From Ligustrum vulgare (Eukaryota; Streptophyta; Magnoliopsida; Lamiales; Oleaceae): 64,000 nt of DNA. The stretch spans positions 53,324,592-53,388,591 of the forward strand of contig OY743182.1 in the NCBI GenBank assembly GCA_963555705.1. Reading direction: 5' to 3'. The notes beneath the pieces were generated by a model, which worked only from the letters and a program-made list of their open reading frames with translations, did not search any database and was not told the DNA's origin. Position numbers and translations under genes: made by a program. Within the stretch, counting starts at the first letter, position 1. Every line of letters starts with the position of its first letter. Below, in pieces: positions 25,385 to 37,210 of the stretch.

Positions 25385-26260
25385 TCGGATAGAGATCTGA
25401 GAATTACTTCGAGATTTTGGAAAATTTTACATGTGGCAATGGGTACTAAATTAAATTTTAGTACTGCCTACCATCCCCAGACAGACGGACAGTCTGAACG
25501 CACTATTCAGACGCTGGAGGATATGCTTAGAGCCTGTGTACTAGACTTGAGTGGTAGTTGGGATAATCATCTACCATTGGTAGAATTTACCTACAATAAT
25601 ATTTTCCAGGCTACCATTGGTATGGCACCATATGAAGCATTGTATGGACGGCAATATCGATCACCAATCTATTGGGATGTGGTCGGTGAGAAGAAATTAT
25701 TGGGACCAGAACTTATTGAAATAATAGTTGATGCAGTTGAGAAGATCAGACTGCGGATTAAGACCGCGCAGGATAGGCAGAAGAGTTATGCAGATCAGAG
25801 AAGAAAGGACTTAGAATTTCAGACTAGAGAGAAAGTATTTTTGAAGGTAGCCCCGATGAAGGGTACTTTTCGATTTGGGAGAAGAGGAAAGTTGAGACCT
25901 CGTTTTATTGGACAATTCAAGATATTAGAACAAGTGAGTAATGTGGCTTATCATTTGGCTTTGCCACCAGAACTTGCAGCTGTTCAAGAGGTGTTCCATG
26001 TTTCTCTGTTGAGAAAGTATGTTCATGATTCTAGTCATGTGGTGAATTTTTAGTCTCTTGCAGTTCAGAAAGATTTGTCTTATGAAGAGGCACCCATGTG
26101 CATAGTAGAGAGAAAAGTCCATATCTTAAGAAACAAAGAGATTCCTTTAGTCAAAGTCCAATGAGGTAGACACAATAGTGATGAGACTACTTGGGAAATG
26201 GAAGAGGAGATCCTAGCCAAGCATCCAGAAAATCATAGATCAAGTAAGTTTAATTTCGAG
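25385..26260 (+). pseudogene. Integrase C-terminal half plus chromodomain of element C
   Basis: The frame 25433-26053 (206 aa) shows the Ty3/gypsy integrase signature [15 protein letters not shown], which carries the catalytic Glu, and the GPY/F-type region [14 protein letters not shown] followed by [10 protein letters not shown]. The catalytic-Asp segment SDRDLRIT lies just upstream, at about 25397-25420, after a frameshift. A TAG at 26051-26053 then interrupts a chromodomain (ILRNKEIPLVKVQ, a stop, TTWEMEEEI) to about 26250. A C-terminal chromodomain is diagnostic of chromoviruses, where it guides integration to marked chromatin. The product is not functional. Confidence 0.9.
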
Positions 26261-26287
26261 GACGAAATTATTTTAAGGGGATAAAGT

Positions 26288-27485
26288 TGTAGCGACCAAG
26301 AAAATTTTACGCGTTAAATAATTATTTTAAAATTATGAAAATCGTGCCGCTATGATCTCACCCGTTTTTAATTTGAAATCTTGACGTATTCGTCTAGCCA
26401 AGTCGAGAAATATCGAATCAAATTCAATTTTAAATAAATTTCGAATTTCTAAAATTATATTATTTTATTTATTTATTTATTTATTCATTTATTTTCTTTA
26501 AGTCCAAAATCGTTTTAAATTCCAAATCGTGTTAAGCTCATTTTTATCAGATTCATTTTTCCGACTCAGTTGATTTTATGCGTATTATTTTTCTCGAATT
26601 CCGTGTATTATTTGTCAAGATTTCCATAATATCACATCAACCCATACTTCCACCAACTATATCAACCCTATAGTTATCAAACTCTCCTACACACTACACA
26701 ACCCACTCCATTATTCATCACCACCCTCTCTCACAACCCATTCCTCACCAACCCACACCTCAACATTTTTAGACTTCTCCTCTCAACCAGCTACACACAC
26801 TGATTTCCAGCAACCAACGGTAAGAAACTTCCTCTCCCGGCACCAACCTCGCACTAGCTTCATCCTCACAACCCTGCCAACTGCCTCTTCACCATTACCA
26901 CCACCGTAGTTAGCCGCCACCACCTCCACACAATGCCACCACAGCCAGAATCACGCCACCAACCTCCACATTATTACGGCCAAGACTCCACAGTCACGGC
27001 CCAACCCCAGACTGCATTCCCCGAATCCTAATCAAACCAACTACCAAACCAAGTTCTCAATTCATCACTCAAACTGCACAATACCACCACTGAAAACTCC
27101 ACTGCCCACTTCAAGTTTGACCTCAACCCATCTTCACAACAACTCAACTCCAAACCGTCACCACCGCCACCTCCTTCATCATCATCACCTCGACCACCAA
27201 CCAAATCAGTCCAGCTCCAATCAACACCCAAATCCCCACCAATAAGCCAATCAAACCCAAAATTGAGAAAAATCGAAGCCAAGTACTTACCTCAACCGTC
27301 GATTCACCACCGGAAAGCAAAATTTCCAGCCTCGTTTTCCTCAGTCTTTGCCCTTAATCTCGCACCAAACTCCCTCAAAATCTGAACCTCTCCTTGACCG
27401 TCTCTCGTCGCCACCCTGCGGCGGCGTTCCGCCGGCCAACCACCGGTTGTGGCGCAGGGTCGTGAAGAGGGGCCTCACCGCCCCT

Positions 27486-27519
<34 letters not shown>

Positions 27520-28840
27520 ATTGAGAGAGAGATAGATATGAGATATATGTATATATTTATGTTTACATATTTTTAGTTTGAAAAATTATATTTTAGTCCC
27601 CAATTTTAAAAATTATTTATTTTAGTCCCTGTTAGTTTAAAATGATTTATTTTAGTACCTGAAGTTTTAAATTATTTTAAGGCAGTCCTTACAGACTTAA
27701 TTCATTTGATTTTAAGACCCAAGTTTTTTTTAAAGTATTTAAATCAGTTCTTTTGGGTTTTAAACTAATCATTTCAGCCTCTTAATTTTTTAAATGATTT
27801 TAATCAGCCCCTATATTTTAAAAATCAATTATTTCAATCCCTACAAATTTTGAGCTTCAACCCAAGTTTTGAAAACTTAAATTTTAGTCCCCCAACTTTT
27901 AAATCATCAATTTTAGTCCCCGAACTTTCAAATCATCAATTTCAGTCCCCAAATTGTAATTTTTCATTTTTAAACTACAAATTTCAAAGACTAATTTAAC
28001 TTATTTTTCTAATTTGCTAGACGAGGCGTACGGAGATTTAAAGGACTGAAGTCATTTCCCGCTCGATTTTGCACTCGTTGAATTTAAGTTAGACTCGCCC
28101 CTATTAATTTATTTAAATTATGATTGCATGTGAATGTGTATGTTATGTGACTTATGTGAAAGTCATTTTTATGAAAAGAGTTCAGAAATATTTATGTTGT
28201 TATACTTGTCATAACTTATATGCTTTTATGCATGAGAAAGAAAGAAGAGAATATCTTGTAAGATAAATGATGATGTTATGCATAACTTATGTGTCTCAAG
28301 TACACGAGAAGAAAGAGCAACCCACACCCTATGATTTTCAAAGAGAAGTCATGTGCTTTAATGCACGAGAAGAGCAACCCACACCCTATGATTTCTAAAG
28401 AGGCTGGATTTACGTGTTCAATTATATTGTAGATTAATTAATTGACGATAAGTCTACTGAGTATTTCTATGAAATATTCATGTCTATTTTAGCAATATTT
28501 GCAAATTTCGGAGAGGGTGGCAAGTGATGGATGATTGTGGCGATAGTCGTTAAATAGTTGAAAATCTTATTTTGATGATCCGTATTTCCAAACATTGGAT
28601 ATTTTTTAGATTTTCAATTATTTGAGAAATTATGACATTGTCAATTATTTTGTAATATTAATGACTCGATTTATTATTTCGAATTATTTCATAAATGTTT
28701 TTCAAGTTTTATCAACCATTACAGTTTATTTAATATTGCCGAAAATGAATTTCAATTATTTCTTCCTCTAGAATATTATTTTAAAATTTAGACCAGAAAA
28801 TGACGTGGTGAACCGAGTATTTAGGACTCGGGGCACTACA
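26288..28840 (+). repeat. Right LTR of element C (2553 bp)
   Basis: It runs TGTAGCGACC to CACTACA, preceded by the polypurine tract and followed by the target copy ATATA. It is very similar to the left LTR and lacks the nested solo LTR. Confidence 0.93.
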
Positions 28841-28979
28841 ATATATAATCACTCGAACATTAATATTACCTGATAATTACAAAATAGAAATATTAAAAGC
28901 TTTAAAAGATTTAAATGAAGACATAAGAAGAGATATATATGATATAATAAATTTCAATATAATAAAGAAGATTTTATAA

Positions 28980-30443
28980 TAAATGAAATATTAGATTTAA
29001 TAGAGAATGACATCATAGAAGAATTAGTATAAAATGACATGACATGACAGAAGAATATGGATTATCATAGGGCAGATCCTATATTAACTAAATATCTAGA
29101 CATAGACACAAATGAAAAATTAGATTTATTAATTGTACAAAGAAGAAATTTAATAGATCGGATAGGAGAAGAAAGAAATATAAAAAATAAATAAAAGTTA
29201 AGATTAAAATCATTAGAGAAAAAGAAAGAATATTATAATAGAATCCTAAAACAATTACCTAGAATACAAACAATTTTTGAAAACAAAGAAAGAACTAATA
29301 AAGAGAAATATAATAAAACGGGACAAATGGAAGATTTTGCAAAATATTATAGAGCACAACAAAGGAAACTAATGCTAAGATCAATTGAAGAATTATGTGA
29401 ACATAATATAATGATATATAAAGAAATAAAATATGAAACACAACTTATTCTAGAAATTGAATATATCAAAGGAAGAAATTAATGACAGAATTTCGAGAAA
29501 TAAAATTTGAAAACCAAGTAATAGAAATATATTAGACATCCTGTATGATCATATCAAATAAAAGGAGTTAATACAACTATGTTTCAACAATTAAGCTCAT
29601 GGGGAGAATATGATGAATTTCTCAACATGTAATTAAATTGGATAAATGTCTTTTTATGAAAAACATATAAAAACATAAATCCACAAGATAAAATGGCTAT
29701 TGAAGAATTAAAACAGTTAATTATACAAGACAAGAATATCAAAAAAAAATTAAAAAGTATCCAAAACAAATTAACAATACAATTCAAAGAATTAAAAGAT
29801 ATGCTATGAGATGTTAGAAACATAGATGAAGAGATTTTAAAAGAATTCTAAAGAAAATTATGAGAATTAATTAATCAAGATAAAATTGGAATGATTATAG
29901 GAAAAATAGAAAAGTTAAATGAAAAAAAAAAAAAGGAATGATAATGAAAAAATCATATCGATAGAAGAAAGAATAAAAAAATTAGAAATAAAGATAAATG
30001 ATATGTATGACAGACTATCTTAGGTACAAAAAATTCAAACTATTAAACCAAGAGTATAAAATGTCGATATGTGAATATATTGAAGATCTGAAAATATTAA
30101 TAAAATCATTAATAAGTGATGTTCAAGAAGTAAAAAATGAATTAAAAGAAGTAAGAAATGATATAAATATACTAAAACTTGATATTAGAGAGTTAAAAGA
30201 AAATAATAAAAATAAGGATAAGAATATAGACAAAAAACTTAAAGGAAAATAAATTACTAGAATAGGTAAGAAACATATTGAGCAAGAAAAAATTGTAATA
30301 GAAATAGGAAGTATGGATGATGAATTTAGAAAAAAAAAACATATTACTAAAGATATTATAAGAAGAACTAAAGTTACAAAAATCCATAGAAAGATTTTTA
30401 GGAAAACTAAAGTCGAAGAAAAAATCGAAGAAAAAAAGATAAA
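28980..30443 (+). pseudogene. Virus frames upstream of the coat protein, broken
   Basis: This A-rich region encodes Lys/Glu/Ile-rich, probably helical peptides cut by many stops. The best piece is 29998-30252 (84 aa), a heptad-like coiled coil (SDVQEVKNELKEV, then LDIRELKE). In caulimovirids, frames ahead of the coat protein often encode virion-associated or unknown coiled-coil proteins; assigning one here is inference. Confidence 0.5.
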
Positions 30444-30981
30444 ATGAATGAAGAATTAGACTTGTTTATAGAAAATTTTGACCAATTAAGCTTAGATAAT
30501 TTAAGTGAATACCAAGTTTTAATGAATATTGGAGGAGCATTTAATCCAGCTCCAATAACTTCTATATTACCAGATCCAGATGAAAGTTATGCACCTTTGT
30601 ATAGTAAACCACATCGACATTACTATGATAGGATCAGGGATAGACAACCACCCAAAGGAAATAAGTATGAAGATAGATTTAAACAAAATGATAATTATAA
30701 TAAACCTATCAATCATGGAGGAACAAAATTAGATCTAGATTTTAAAATAGATACCAAAAAAGCCTTATTGACTTGGGCGGATTTGATGATATTATTTTTT
30801 TTATATAACAAAGATGATATATGAGAAAGTACTAAAAGAAAAATAAACTTCCTAGTCTCATCATTTGAAGGAAATGTTAGAAATTGGTGGGAATGAATTA
30901 GCAACGATACAAAAGCATTAATAAGAAGAAATGTTCAAACAGAAATAATAAAATCAGATAGAGAAGGTGAAGAAAGGTTAA

Positions 30982-31864
30982 TGATGTGATCCGGACCAGG
31001 CATCGAAGGGCGAAGTCGAGCCATCGGCAATATGACAGTGATCTACGTGCAAAACGGAGCAAGTTCCGTGTTGGGGTCGAGCCGAGAAGAGGGACGGATC
31101 AAGCCGAATCAAGAAAAAGAAATAATTTGGGCAGAAAATACTTTACGGCGGTAAAAGAGGATCTTCACGGTCGTAATACATATATTCACGGCCATAACAC
31201 TTACTATCACGGCCGTAACAAATTATCGAAGGAAAAGGCAGAATTTTAGCAGAACCAGGCTTACGGCCGTAAGGCTGAAATTTACGGCCGTAACTAATAA
31301 ATCAGATTTACGATCAGAAAGGCCATTACGGCCGTAAAAGGATTGTCACAGCCGTAACTGGGTAGCGGCCAGATTTTTGCGAGATTTTAATTATTTTATT
31401 TCCTTTTTAGTTTTTGGTTATTTTCCTATTTTAGAATTCTATTTTGAGTAAATTAGATGCTAGGTTATTTTGCTTATTTATATTCTTTCCATTCATTGTA
31501 AAAACAGAAGTTGGAGTTTATGAATAATATTTGAGAGATGATTCTCCAAATTGAAAGGTTGAGTTTTTTCCCTTTTGTTTCGAACTTATCAAAGATCCGT
31601 TCTTTGTGGCGTTCACCCAACGAACTTATCAAGTAATTGACATCCCTTGTGGCGTTCACCAATCTTGGTTCTTCAATACGCATCGTCAATTAATTGCGTC
31701 GTGATTGTCGGGTCAAGGTTTTACCGTCAAATCTATCTTTTAATTTCCGTTTCTTTATTCATGTTCTTGTTATTTTCGTATCAGATCTGATTTAGATCTT
31801 TCCTAGGGTTTTAAATTTCGTTATTCCGCGTTTTCGACGAGATTCCCCGACTGGGATCTCATCA
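30982..31864 (+). repeat. Left LTR of element D (883 bp)
   Basis: It runs TGATGTGATCCGG to GATCTCATCA. It contains about eight ACGGCCGT-type palindromes (31142-31365), all in the first half. Confidence 0.95.
31142..31365. repeat. ACGGCCGT palindrome array (element D U3)
   Basis: About eight words close to TTACGGCCGTAA or CACGGCCGTAA, at irregular spacing, are mirrored in the right LTR at 34401-34616. They lie in the promoter-upstream part of the LTR. Confidence 0.85.
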
Positions 31865-31866
31865 TC

Positions 31867-31878
31867 TGGTATCAGAGC
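31867..31878 (+). other. Primer-binding site of element D (tRNA-iMet)
   Basis: TGGTATCAGAGC begins two bases after the left LTR. Confidence 0.92.
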
Positions 31879-32141
31879 TTGGATCTATTTCAGATTCTTG
31901 CGTTTCTTGATTTTTTTCGTGTTCTTCGCGTTCTTCGTGTCAGTCATAATTTATTTAGTTTGATCCATAAGAGTCAGTCCCAAAAATTCAAAAGTGTTTT
32001 TCTTCTTCGTTTTTCGTCCAAATTCAGTTCCGTTTTTTCTGCCATACTCGTGGTCAAATCCTCTGGCAGATTAAAAAAAAAATTTCCGAAAATTCCAAAT
32101 ATTTCCCAAATATTCCGAATTTCCTTGTTCGTGTCTTAAAA

Positions 32142-34508
32142 ATGTCTGATAGAGAGGTTTCCACATCTTCATCTTCTGTTGGAGACAGGAAACATCCCAG
32201 TGGTGTGAATAGAAAGGATGAACAGGGTAATGGTGATATTGCAGCAATGAGGGCACAATTTGAGAGGTTTATGGCTCAAATGGAGAATCGAGGTGCAGAA
32301 CGTGAACAAAGACCTCGTGATCAATCTCATGAAGGTTCTCGGGTTAGGAGAGGTAACAGGCGTGAGGTTGGTATAAATGATGAGGGCGTGGAAAGTGAGA
32401 GTGGAAGTATGTCTTTGGGAAGTATACGAAGGAGGGACAGAGGAGATAGGAATGTAAGGAGGCAGGATAGGGAACGTCGTGATACTAGGAGGCATCGTGG
32501 GGGTAGAGATGATGTTGATGACGACCTTGGGAAAACTAAAGTGAAAATACCATCATTCCAGGGTAGGAGTGACCCGAAGGCGTACTTGGATTGGGAGACA
32601 AAGGTCGAATGAATTTTTGATTGTAATAATTATTCGGAAAAGAAGAAGGTGAAATTAACTGTGATTGAATTCACCGATTACGCAAATATTTGGTGGGATC
32701 AATTAGTGACGGGTAGGAGGAGGAACCTTGAGGAGCCGGTGGAGACTTGGGGTGAATTAAAAACTATAATGAGGAAGCGGTTTGTGCCGACTCATTATTA
32801 TAGGGATATTTACCAGAGGCTGCAAGGTATGACTCAGGGGTCAAGGAGTGTAGAAGATTATCATAAGGATATGGAGGTGGCGATGATTCGGGCTAACGTG
32901 GTGGAGGATCGGGAAGCTACGATGGCTAGGTTTCTGAGTGGGCTGAATAGAGATATTGCCAATGTCATTGAACTGCAACATTATGTGGAGCTAGAAGATA
33001 TGGTGCATATGGCCATGAAGGTGGAAAGGCAGCTAAGGCGAAAGGGGGCAGCAAGACACTCACCATCTTATCCTACATCACAAACGAAGCAGGAATCCAA
33101 CGATGAACATAACCCGAAAGGGAAGGAGGAGCCTACAACGAAAGGTAAATATATTTCTGATTCTCAAACTAATTGGGATAGAAATATTAAATGTTTTAAG
33201 TGCTTGGGTATGGGTCATATAGCATCCCAGTGTCCAAATAGGAAGCTAATGATCTTGCGTGATAATGGTGAAATTAGTTTCGAGGATGAATTTAAGGGAA
33301 TGCCTAAGTTAGTAGATGTTGGGGCTAGTAGTAGTAGTGATGAGGAAGGGCTAACCTATGCTGTTAAAGATTCACTCGTTAATCGGCGTGTCCTTAGTAC
33401 TGTGGTCAGGGTGGATGAAATTGGTGAGCAAAGGGATAATCTCTTCCATACTAGATGCTTAGTGGGCAAAAATGTTTTTGGTATGGTGATTGATGGGGGA
33501 AGTTGTACTAATGTGGTTAGTACAATGTTGGTTGAAAAATTGGGTTTGAGCTTGATAAAACATCCGAACCCTTATAAATTGCAATGGCTGACCGAGTCGG
33601 GAGAAATTAAGGTAAATAAGCAGGCTAGGGTCAATTTCTCCATCGGGGGTTATAAGGATGAGGTGGTTTGTGACGTGGTACCTATGCATGTTGGCCATAT
33701 TTTGTTGGGGAGACCCTGGCAACATGATAGGAGGGTAGTGGACGATGGGTTTAAAAATCGATATTCTTTCATCAAGGGTGGAAAAATGATCACTCTTGCT
33801 CCGCTATCACCTAAAGAGGTCCAAGAGGACCAATTGAAAATAAAGAGCGAGTTTGAGAGGAAAAATAAGAGCGTTGAGGCCACGATCTCAGAAAAAGGAG
33901 AGGGTATAAAAATTGAAAACAAGAGAGTTGAGGCCATGACCTCAGAAAAAGGTGAGCTTGAGAGTGAAAAGAAAAAGAAAAGAGAGTACACCACAAAAAT
34001 GAGTTTATTTGCATTTGCTAACACATCCCTCCCCAGTTCTACGAAATATGTTTTGCAGGGACATAAATCAAGTCATGGATTTAAGACGGGGCAGAAATTT
34101 ATTGGCCAAAATAAGCAGCCCAAGAGTCTAAAGGATTGCACGAAGCTTAAAAATGATCATCGAGCCCAGGAAAGCAGGAGAAATTTGAAAAGCCGACCAA
34201 AAATGGATTCGAGGTCGAATCCTTTTCAAGAGAGGGAGTATGATGTGATCCGGACCAGGCATCGAAGGGCGAAGTCGAGCCATCGGCAATATGACAGTGA
34301 TCTACGTGCAAAACGGAGCAAGTTCCGTGTTGGGGTCGAGCCGAGAAGAGGGACGGATCAAGCCGAATCAAGAAAAAGAAATAATTTGGGCAGAAAATAC
34401 TTTACGGCGGTAAAAGAGGATCTTCACGGTCGTAATACATATATTCACGGCCGTAACACTTACTATCACGGCCGTAACAAATTATCGAAGGAAAAGGCAG
34501 AATTTTAG
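32142..34508 (+). pseudogene. gag-protease of element D, one in-frame TGA; runs into the 3' LTR
   Basis: The start is the ATG at 32142. A TGA at 32610-32612 (probably from TGG) splits an otherwise open frame; the rest (from 32649, 619 aa) is in phase. An Arg-rich N-terminus is followed by the gag core (FTDYANIWWDQL to AMKVERQLRRKG), a CCHC knuckle (CFKCLGMGHIASQC), then a retropepsin with DGGS at the active site (usual DTGS) and HILLGRPWQHDR. A Lys/Glu-rich part with a repeated 'SEKGE' word follows. The end, DSRSNPFQERE, looks like the tail of a longer gypsy polyprotein, suggesting an internal pol deletion. The stop lies inside the 3' LTR, so the last ~90 residues are encoded by the LTR, palindromes included. 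Confidence 0.88.
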
Positions 34509-35123
34509 CAGAACCAGGCTTACAGCCGTAAGGCTGAAATTTACGGCCGTAACTAAAAAATCAGATTTATGATCAGAAAGGCCATTACGACCGTAAAAGG
34601 ATTGTCACGGCCGTAACTGGGTAGCGGCCAGATTTTTGCGAGATTTTAATTATTTTATTTCCTTTTTAGTTTTTGGTTATTTTCCTATTTTAGAATTCTA
34701 TTTTGAGTAAATTAGATGCTAGGTTATTTTGCTTATTTATATTCTTTCCATTCATTGTAAAAACAGAAGTTGGAGTTTATGAATAATATTTGAGAGAGGA
34801 TTCTCCAAATTGAAAGGTTGAGTTTTTTCCCTTTTGTTTCGAACTTATCAAAGATCCGTTCTTTGTGGCGTTCACCCAACGAACTTATCAAGTAATTGAC
34901 ATCCCTTGTGGCGTTCACCAATCTTGGTTCTTCAATCCGCATCGTCAATTAATTGCGTCTTGATTGTTGGGTCAAGGTTTTACCGTCAAATCTATCTTTT
35001 AATTTCCGTTTCTTTATTCGTGTTCTTGTTATTTTCGTATCAGATCTGATTTAGATCTTTCCTAGGATTTTAAATTTCGTTATTCCGCGTTTTCGACGAG
35101 ATTCCCCGACTGGGATCTCATCA
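34241..35123 (+). repeat. Right LTR of element D (883 bp)
   Basis: It has the same length and ends as the left copy. The few differences often fall inside the ACGGCCGT words, for example G-to-A changes in one or the other copy at CG sites, consistent with decay of methylated cytosines. Confidence 0.95.
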
Positions 35124-35877
35124 GTTAACATAATATATTGCATGAATTTATAGGAGAAAATTGGACAAATAATGTCGAACAAGAATCAATAAGAGAAAAG
35201 GACAATGCTAAAATCAGATTGATAAATTTAACAATATGTGATATGTGTAAAATCAAATAATATACTTGTGAATTTAAAGATTACTATTATGTCCAATTTT
35301 ATAGTAATGAAAATCAAGAAGTATTCCAAGATATGTACTATAATAAATTACCAGGTTCATGGGGAAAATATTTTAAGATAGAATTTAAAATATTTGCTAG
35401 AGATAACCCTGGAATTCCTAAGTCATTAGGATCAAGAATAAAATTTTTATTTGAAAGGTTAGCATATATATGTCAACAAAGACAATTATTAAAGAAATCA
35501 GGAAAATGAACTAGAATATGCTGCGAAGATATGAAAAAAACCTACCTAATAGGGATGTAACACTGAAAGAAGACAAACAAAAAGAAAATATAAAAGTAGA
35601 AAGTTCAAAAAATTCAGAAATTTTAAGAAAAAATATATAAAACCTAAGAGAAGATGTTACAAAAGAAAATATAATCCAAATAAAAAATAGAAAAATAAAC
35701 CTTACAAAAAAGATAAAAGTCAATGCAAATGTTTGGATTGTGGAGAAATATGTCATATAAGCCCTGATTGTACCAAGAAAAAAGTTAAAATGTTACAAAA
35801 AGAATACCTAGAAATAAAAAGTGAACTAAGCAAAATATCCGACATTGAAGAATATTATGATCAAGAATTCTATATAA

Positions 35878-36633
35878 GTGAAACAGATTCAGAAAGCAAT
35901 AAGTCAGAATCAGAATAGAGAAACAGAAAACAATAATATAGATATACAAGAATATGAAGGAATGGATGGTTATGGATTAAAAGTAAATTTTGATAATAAC
36001 AAGTTCAAGAAAATACAAATATTATTTTTAGATTTGAAAATAGAAAAATGGGAAATACTGAATAGAATATGGAGAAGAGAAAGAGTAGCAATAAACGAAT
36101 ATCATAAAATAGATAAAGCAATAGATGTTAGAACAACCCAAGGAACGCATAAATTAAATCTTTTAACAAAAAATACATTTATAGAATTATTAACAAAGAT
36201 CAATAAAAAAATAAGTGAAAAGATTCAATATGTTTATTTAGCAGATATACAAATAATGTTTAAATCCTTATTTAGGGAAGGAATAGATTCACCTTTGACT
36301 GTGAGTTTACATGATGGAAGAATATTAAATCTAAAATATAGTGATTTAGGAACAATAGATGGAAATCTAGCATTTCAGAAACTAATATTTACATGTTACC
36401 CAAAATATTGTATCTCATTGAAAGATAGAAACTTTAATGGTGTTTTAGAACTACATTTCAAATTACATAGAAATGATATAATGCAACCAGGATATCAAAT
36501 CATGACTGTAGAATATAGAGCGTTATGCACATTTACTAATTCTAATTATGGAAATATTTACTCTAAAAAATCATACATTGAAGTTCATATAGAATGTAAA
36601 GATATTAGTAAGATTGTGGAACAAAATAAATAA
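35878..36633 (+). CDS. Pararetrovirus movement protein (30K superfamily), frame still open
   Basis: This 251-residue open frame in the order coat protein, movement protein is the least damaged virus gene. It has a central beta-rich 30K-type region, with segments DLGTIDGNLAFQKLIF and QPGYQIMTVEYRALC. Such proteins enlarge plasmodesmata for cell-to-cell spread. It overlaps the end of the coat-protein tail in another frame, which suggests a frameshift in what was once a joined or adjacent frame. Without a promoter of its own it is unlikely to be expressed here. Confidence 0.75.
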   Translation: MKQIQKAISQNQNRETENNNIDIQEYEGMDGYGLKVNFDNNKFKKIQILFLDLKIEKWEILNRIWRRERVAINEYHKIDKAIDVRTTQGTHKLNLLTKNTFIELLTKINKKISEKIQYVYLADIQIMFKSLFREGIDSPLTVSLHDGRILNLKYSDLGTIDGNLAFQKLIFTCYPKYCISLKDRNFNGVLELHFKLHRNDIMQPGYQIMTVEYRALCTFTNSNYGNIYSKKSYIEVHIECKDISKIVEQNK

Positions 36634-36639
36634 ATAAAT

Positions 36640-37160
36640 TTAGTCCAAGAAGACTATGAACTTATTATAACAAAAAATAAGCCAGAGATAATAGATTTAA
36701 GAGAGGAAAAATACCCTAATAATAAAATAATATTCGAAGATGGAAGACTAATTAGAAGATCAGCAACTTTATCTAATAAAAAAAATTAGGAGAGACCAAT
36801 ACTACAAGAGAAATAAAACTTCATAGAAATACTAGAAATATGAAAATAGAAGGTGAATATTTTAATGGAAAATAACATGTGAAAGGATCAAATATATTAA
36901 TTGATACAGAAGCTAGTGAATGCCATATAGCTTCAAACAGAAATAGATGATTAATATCTCATAAAACTGATTCATATATGTATATAAATTTTGATGGGCA
37001 ATTACATATTACTGAACTTGAAGTCAAAGTACCAATAAAAATAGAAAGAATAAATGTCTTAGTACCATGTCATATATATAACAGTATGGTAAATCCTCAT
37101 ATATTATTAGGAATGAGTTTCCTAAATGGATTAGATGATTATAGTATAAAACATGAATGA
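36640..37160 (+). pseudogene. First retropepsin-like domain of the pararetrovirus
   Basis: A segment with LIDTEAS (Asp codon 36903-36905) is followed about 200 bases later by HILLGMSFL near 37100, the order of active site and second-lobe motif in aspartic proteases. The third position differs from the usual Gly, so this copy may be non-catalytic. Stops occur before and after (for example near 36789 and 36948). Confidence 0.6.
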
Positions 37161-37210
37161 TTATACATAACTCATAATGGTCAAACTATACTATGTAGAA
37201 AAGCTGAATA

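Larger units (their letters stand above)
18518..28840 (+). mobile_element. Element C: chromovirus (Tekay/Del-like Ty3/gypsy) with long LTRs
   Basis: It is complete at both ends: LTR starts TGTAGCGACC (18518 and 26288), right LTR ends GGGGCACTACA at 28840, and the 5-bp target copy ATATA lies at 18513-18517 and 28841-28845. The primer-binding site for tRNA-iMet is at 21869-21880. A polypurine tract (AAGGGGATAAAG) ends just before 26288. The integrase C-terminal part and chromodomain are recognisable at 25385-26260. Most of the internal region is decayed. The element sits in the endogenous pararetrovirus and carries a solo LTR (20577-21382) in its own left LTR. Confidence 0.92.
18472..28979 (+). 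pseudogene. First small virus frame after the primer-binding site, split by element C
   Basis: An ATG at 18472 opens a frame that is cut by element C at 18517. If C and one copy of the 5-bp duplication are removed, the frame continues from 28846 to a stop at 28977-28979, about 59 codons in all. The product would be small and rich in Lys, Ile and Asn, and I do not recognise it. Its main value is as evidence that the two flanks of C were once contiguous. Confidence 0.6.
30982..35123 (+). mobile_element. Element D: gag-protease-only LTR retrotransposon (TR-GAG-like)
   Basis: Two LTRs of exactly 883 bp (30982-31864 and 34241-35123) are flanked by the target copy GTTAA (30977-30981 and 35124-35128). 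The primer-binding site for tRNA-iMet is at 31867-31878 and a purine tract (AGAGAGGGAGTA) lies at 34229-34240. By eye the LTRs differ at about twelve positions. The interior, 2.4 kb, encodes only gag and protease. It inserted in the virus coat-protein region, and a related solo LTR lies in element C. Confidence 0.95.
30444..35918 (+). pseudogene. Pararetrovirus coat-protein region, split by element D
   Basis: The frame opens at 30444 (126 aa to 30824), with an acidic N-terminus and a capsid-like segment (LLTWADLMILFFL). It runs with stops to 30981, where element D enters, and resumes at 35129 (INLTICDMCK, then PGSWGKYFKIEF and KSLGSRIKFLFERL). It ends in a Lys-rich stretch and a CCHC zinc finger, CX2CX4HX4C, at 35724-35771, followed by an acidic Ser-rich tail (to 35918). 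A Lys-rich tract, CCHC finger and acidic tail are typical of caulimovirid coat proteins, which package the genome. Several stops and frameshifts are present. Confidence 0.75.

Noticed and set aside
31068..31249. A separate small gene at the start of element D's LTR
   Set aside because: It is the LTR copy of the gag-protease tail, repeated at 34241-34508.
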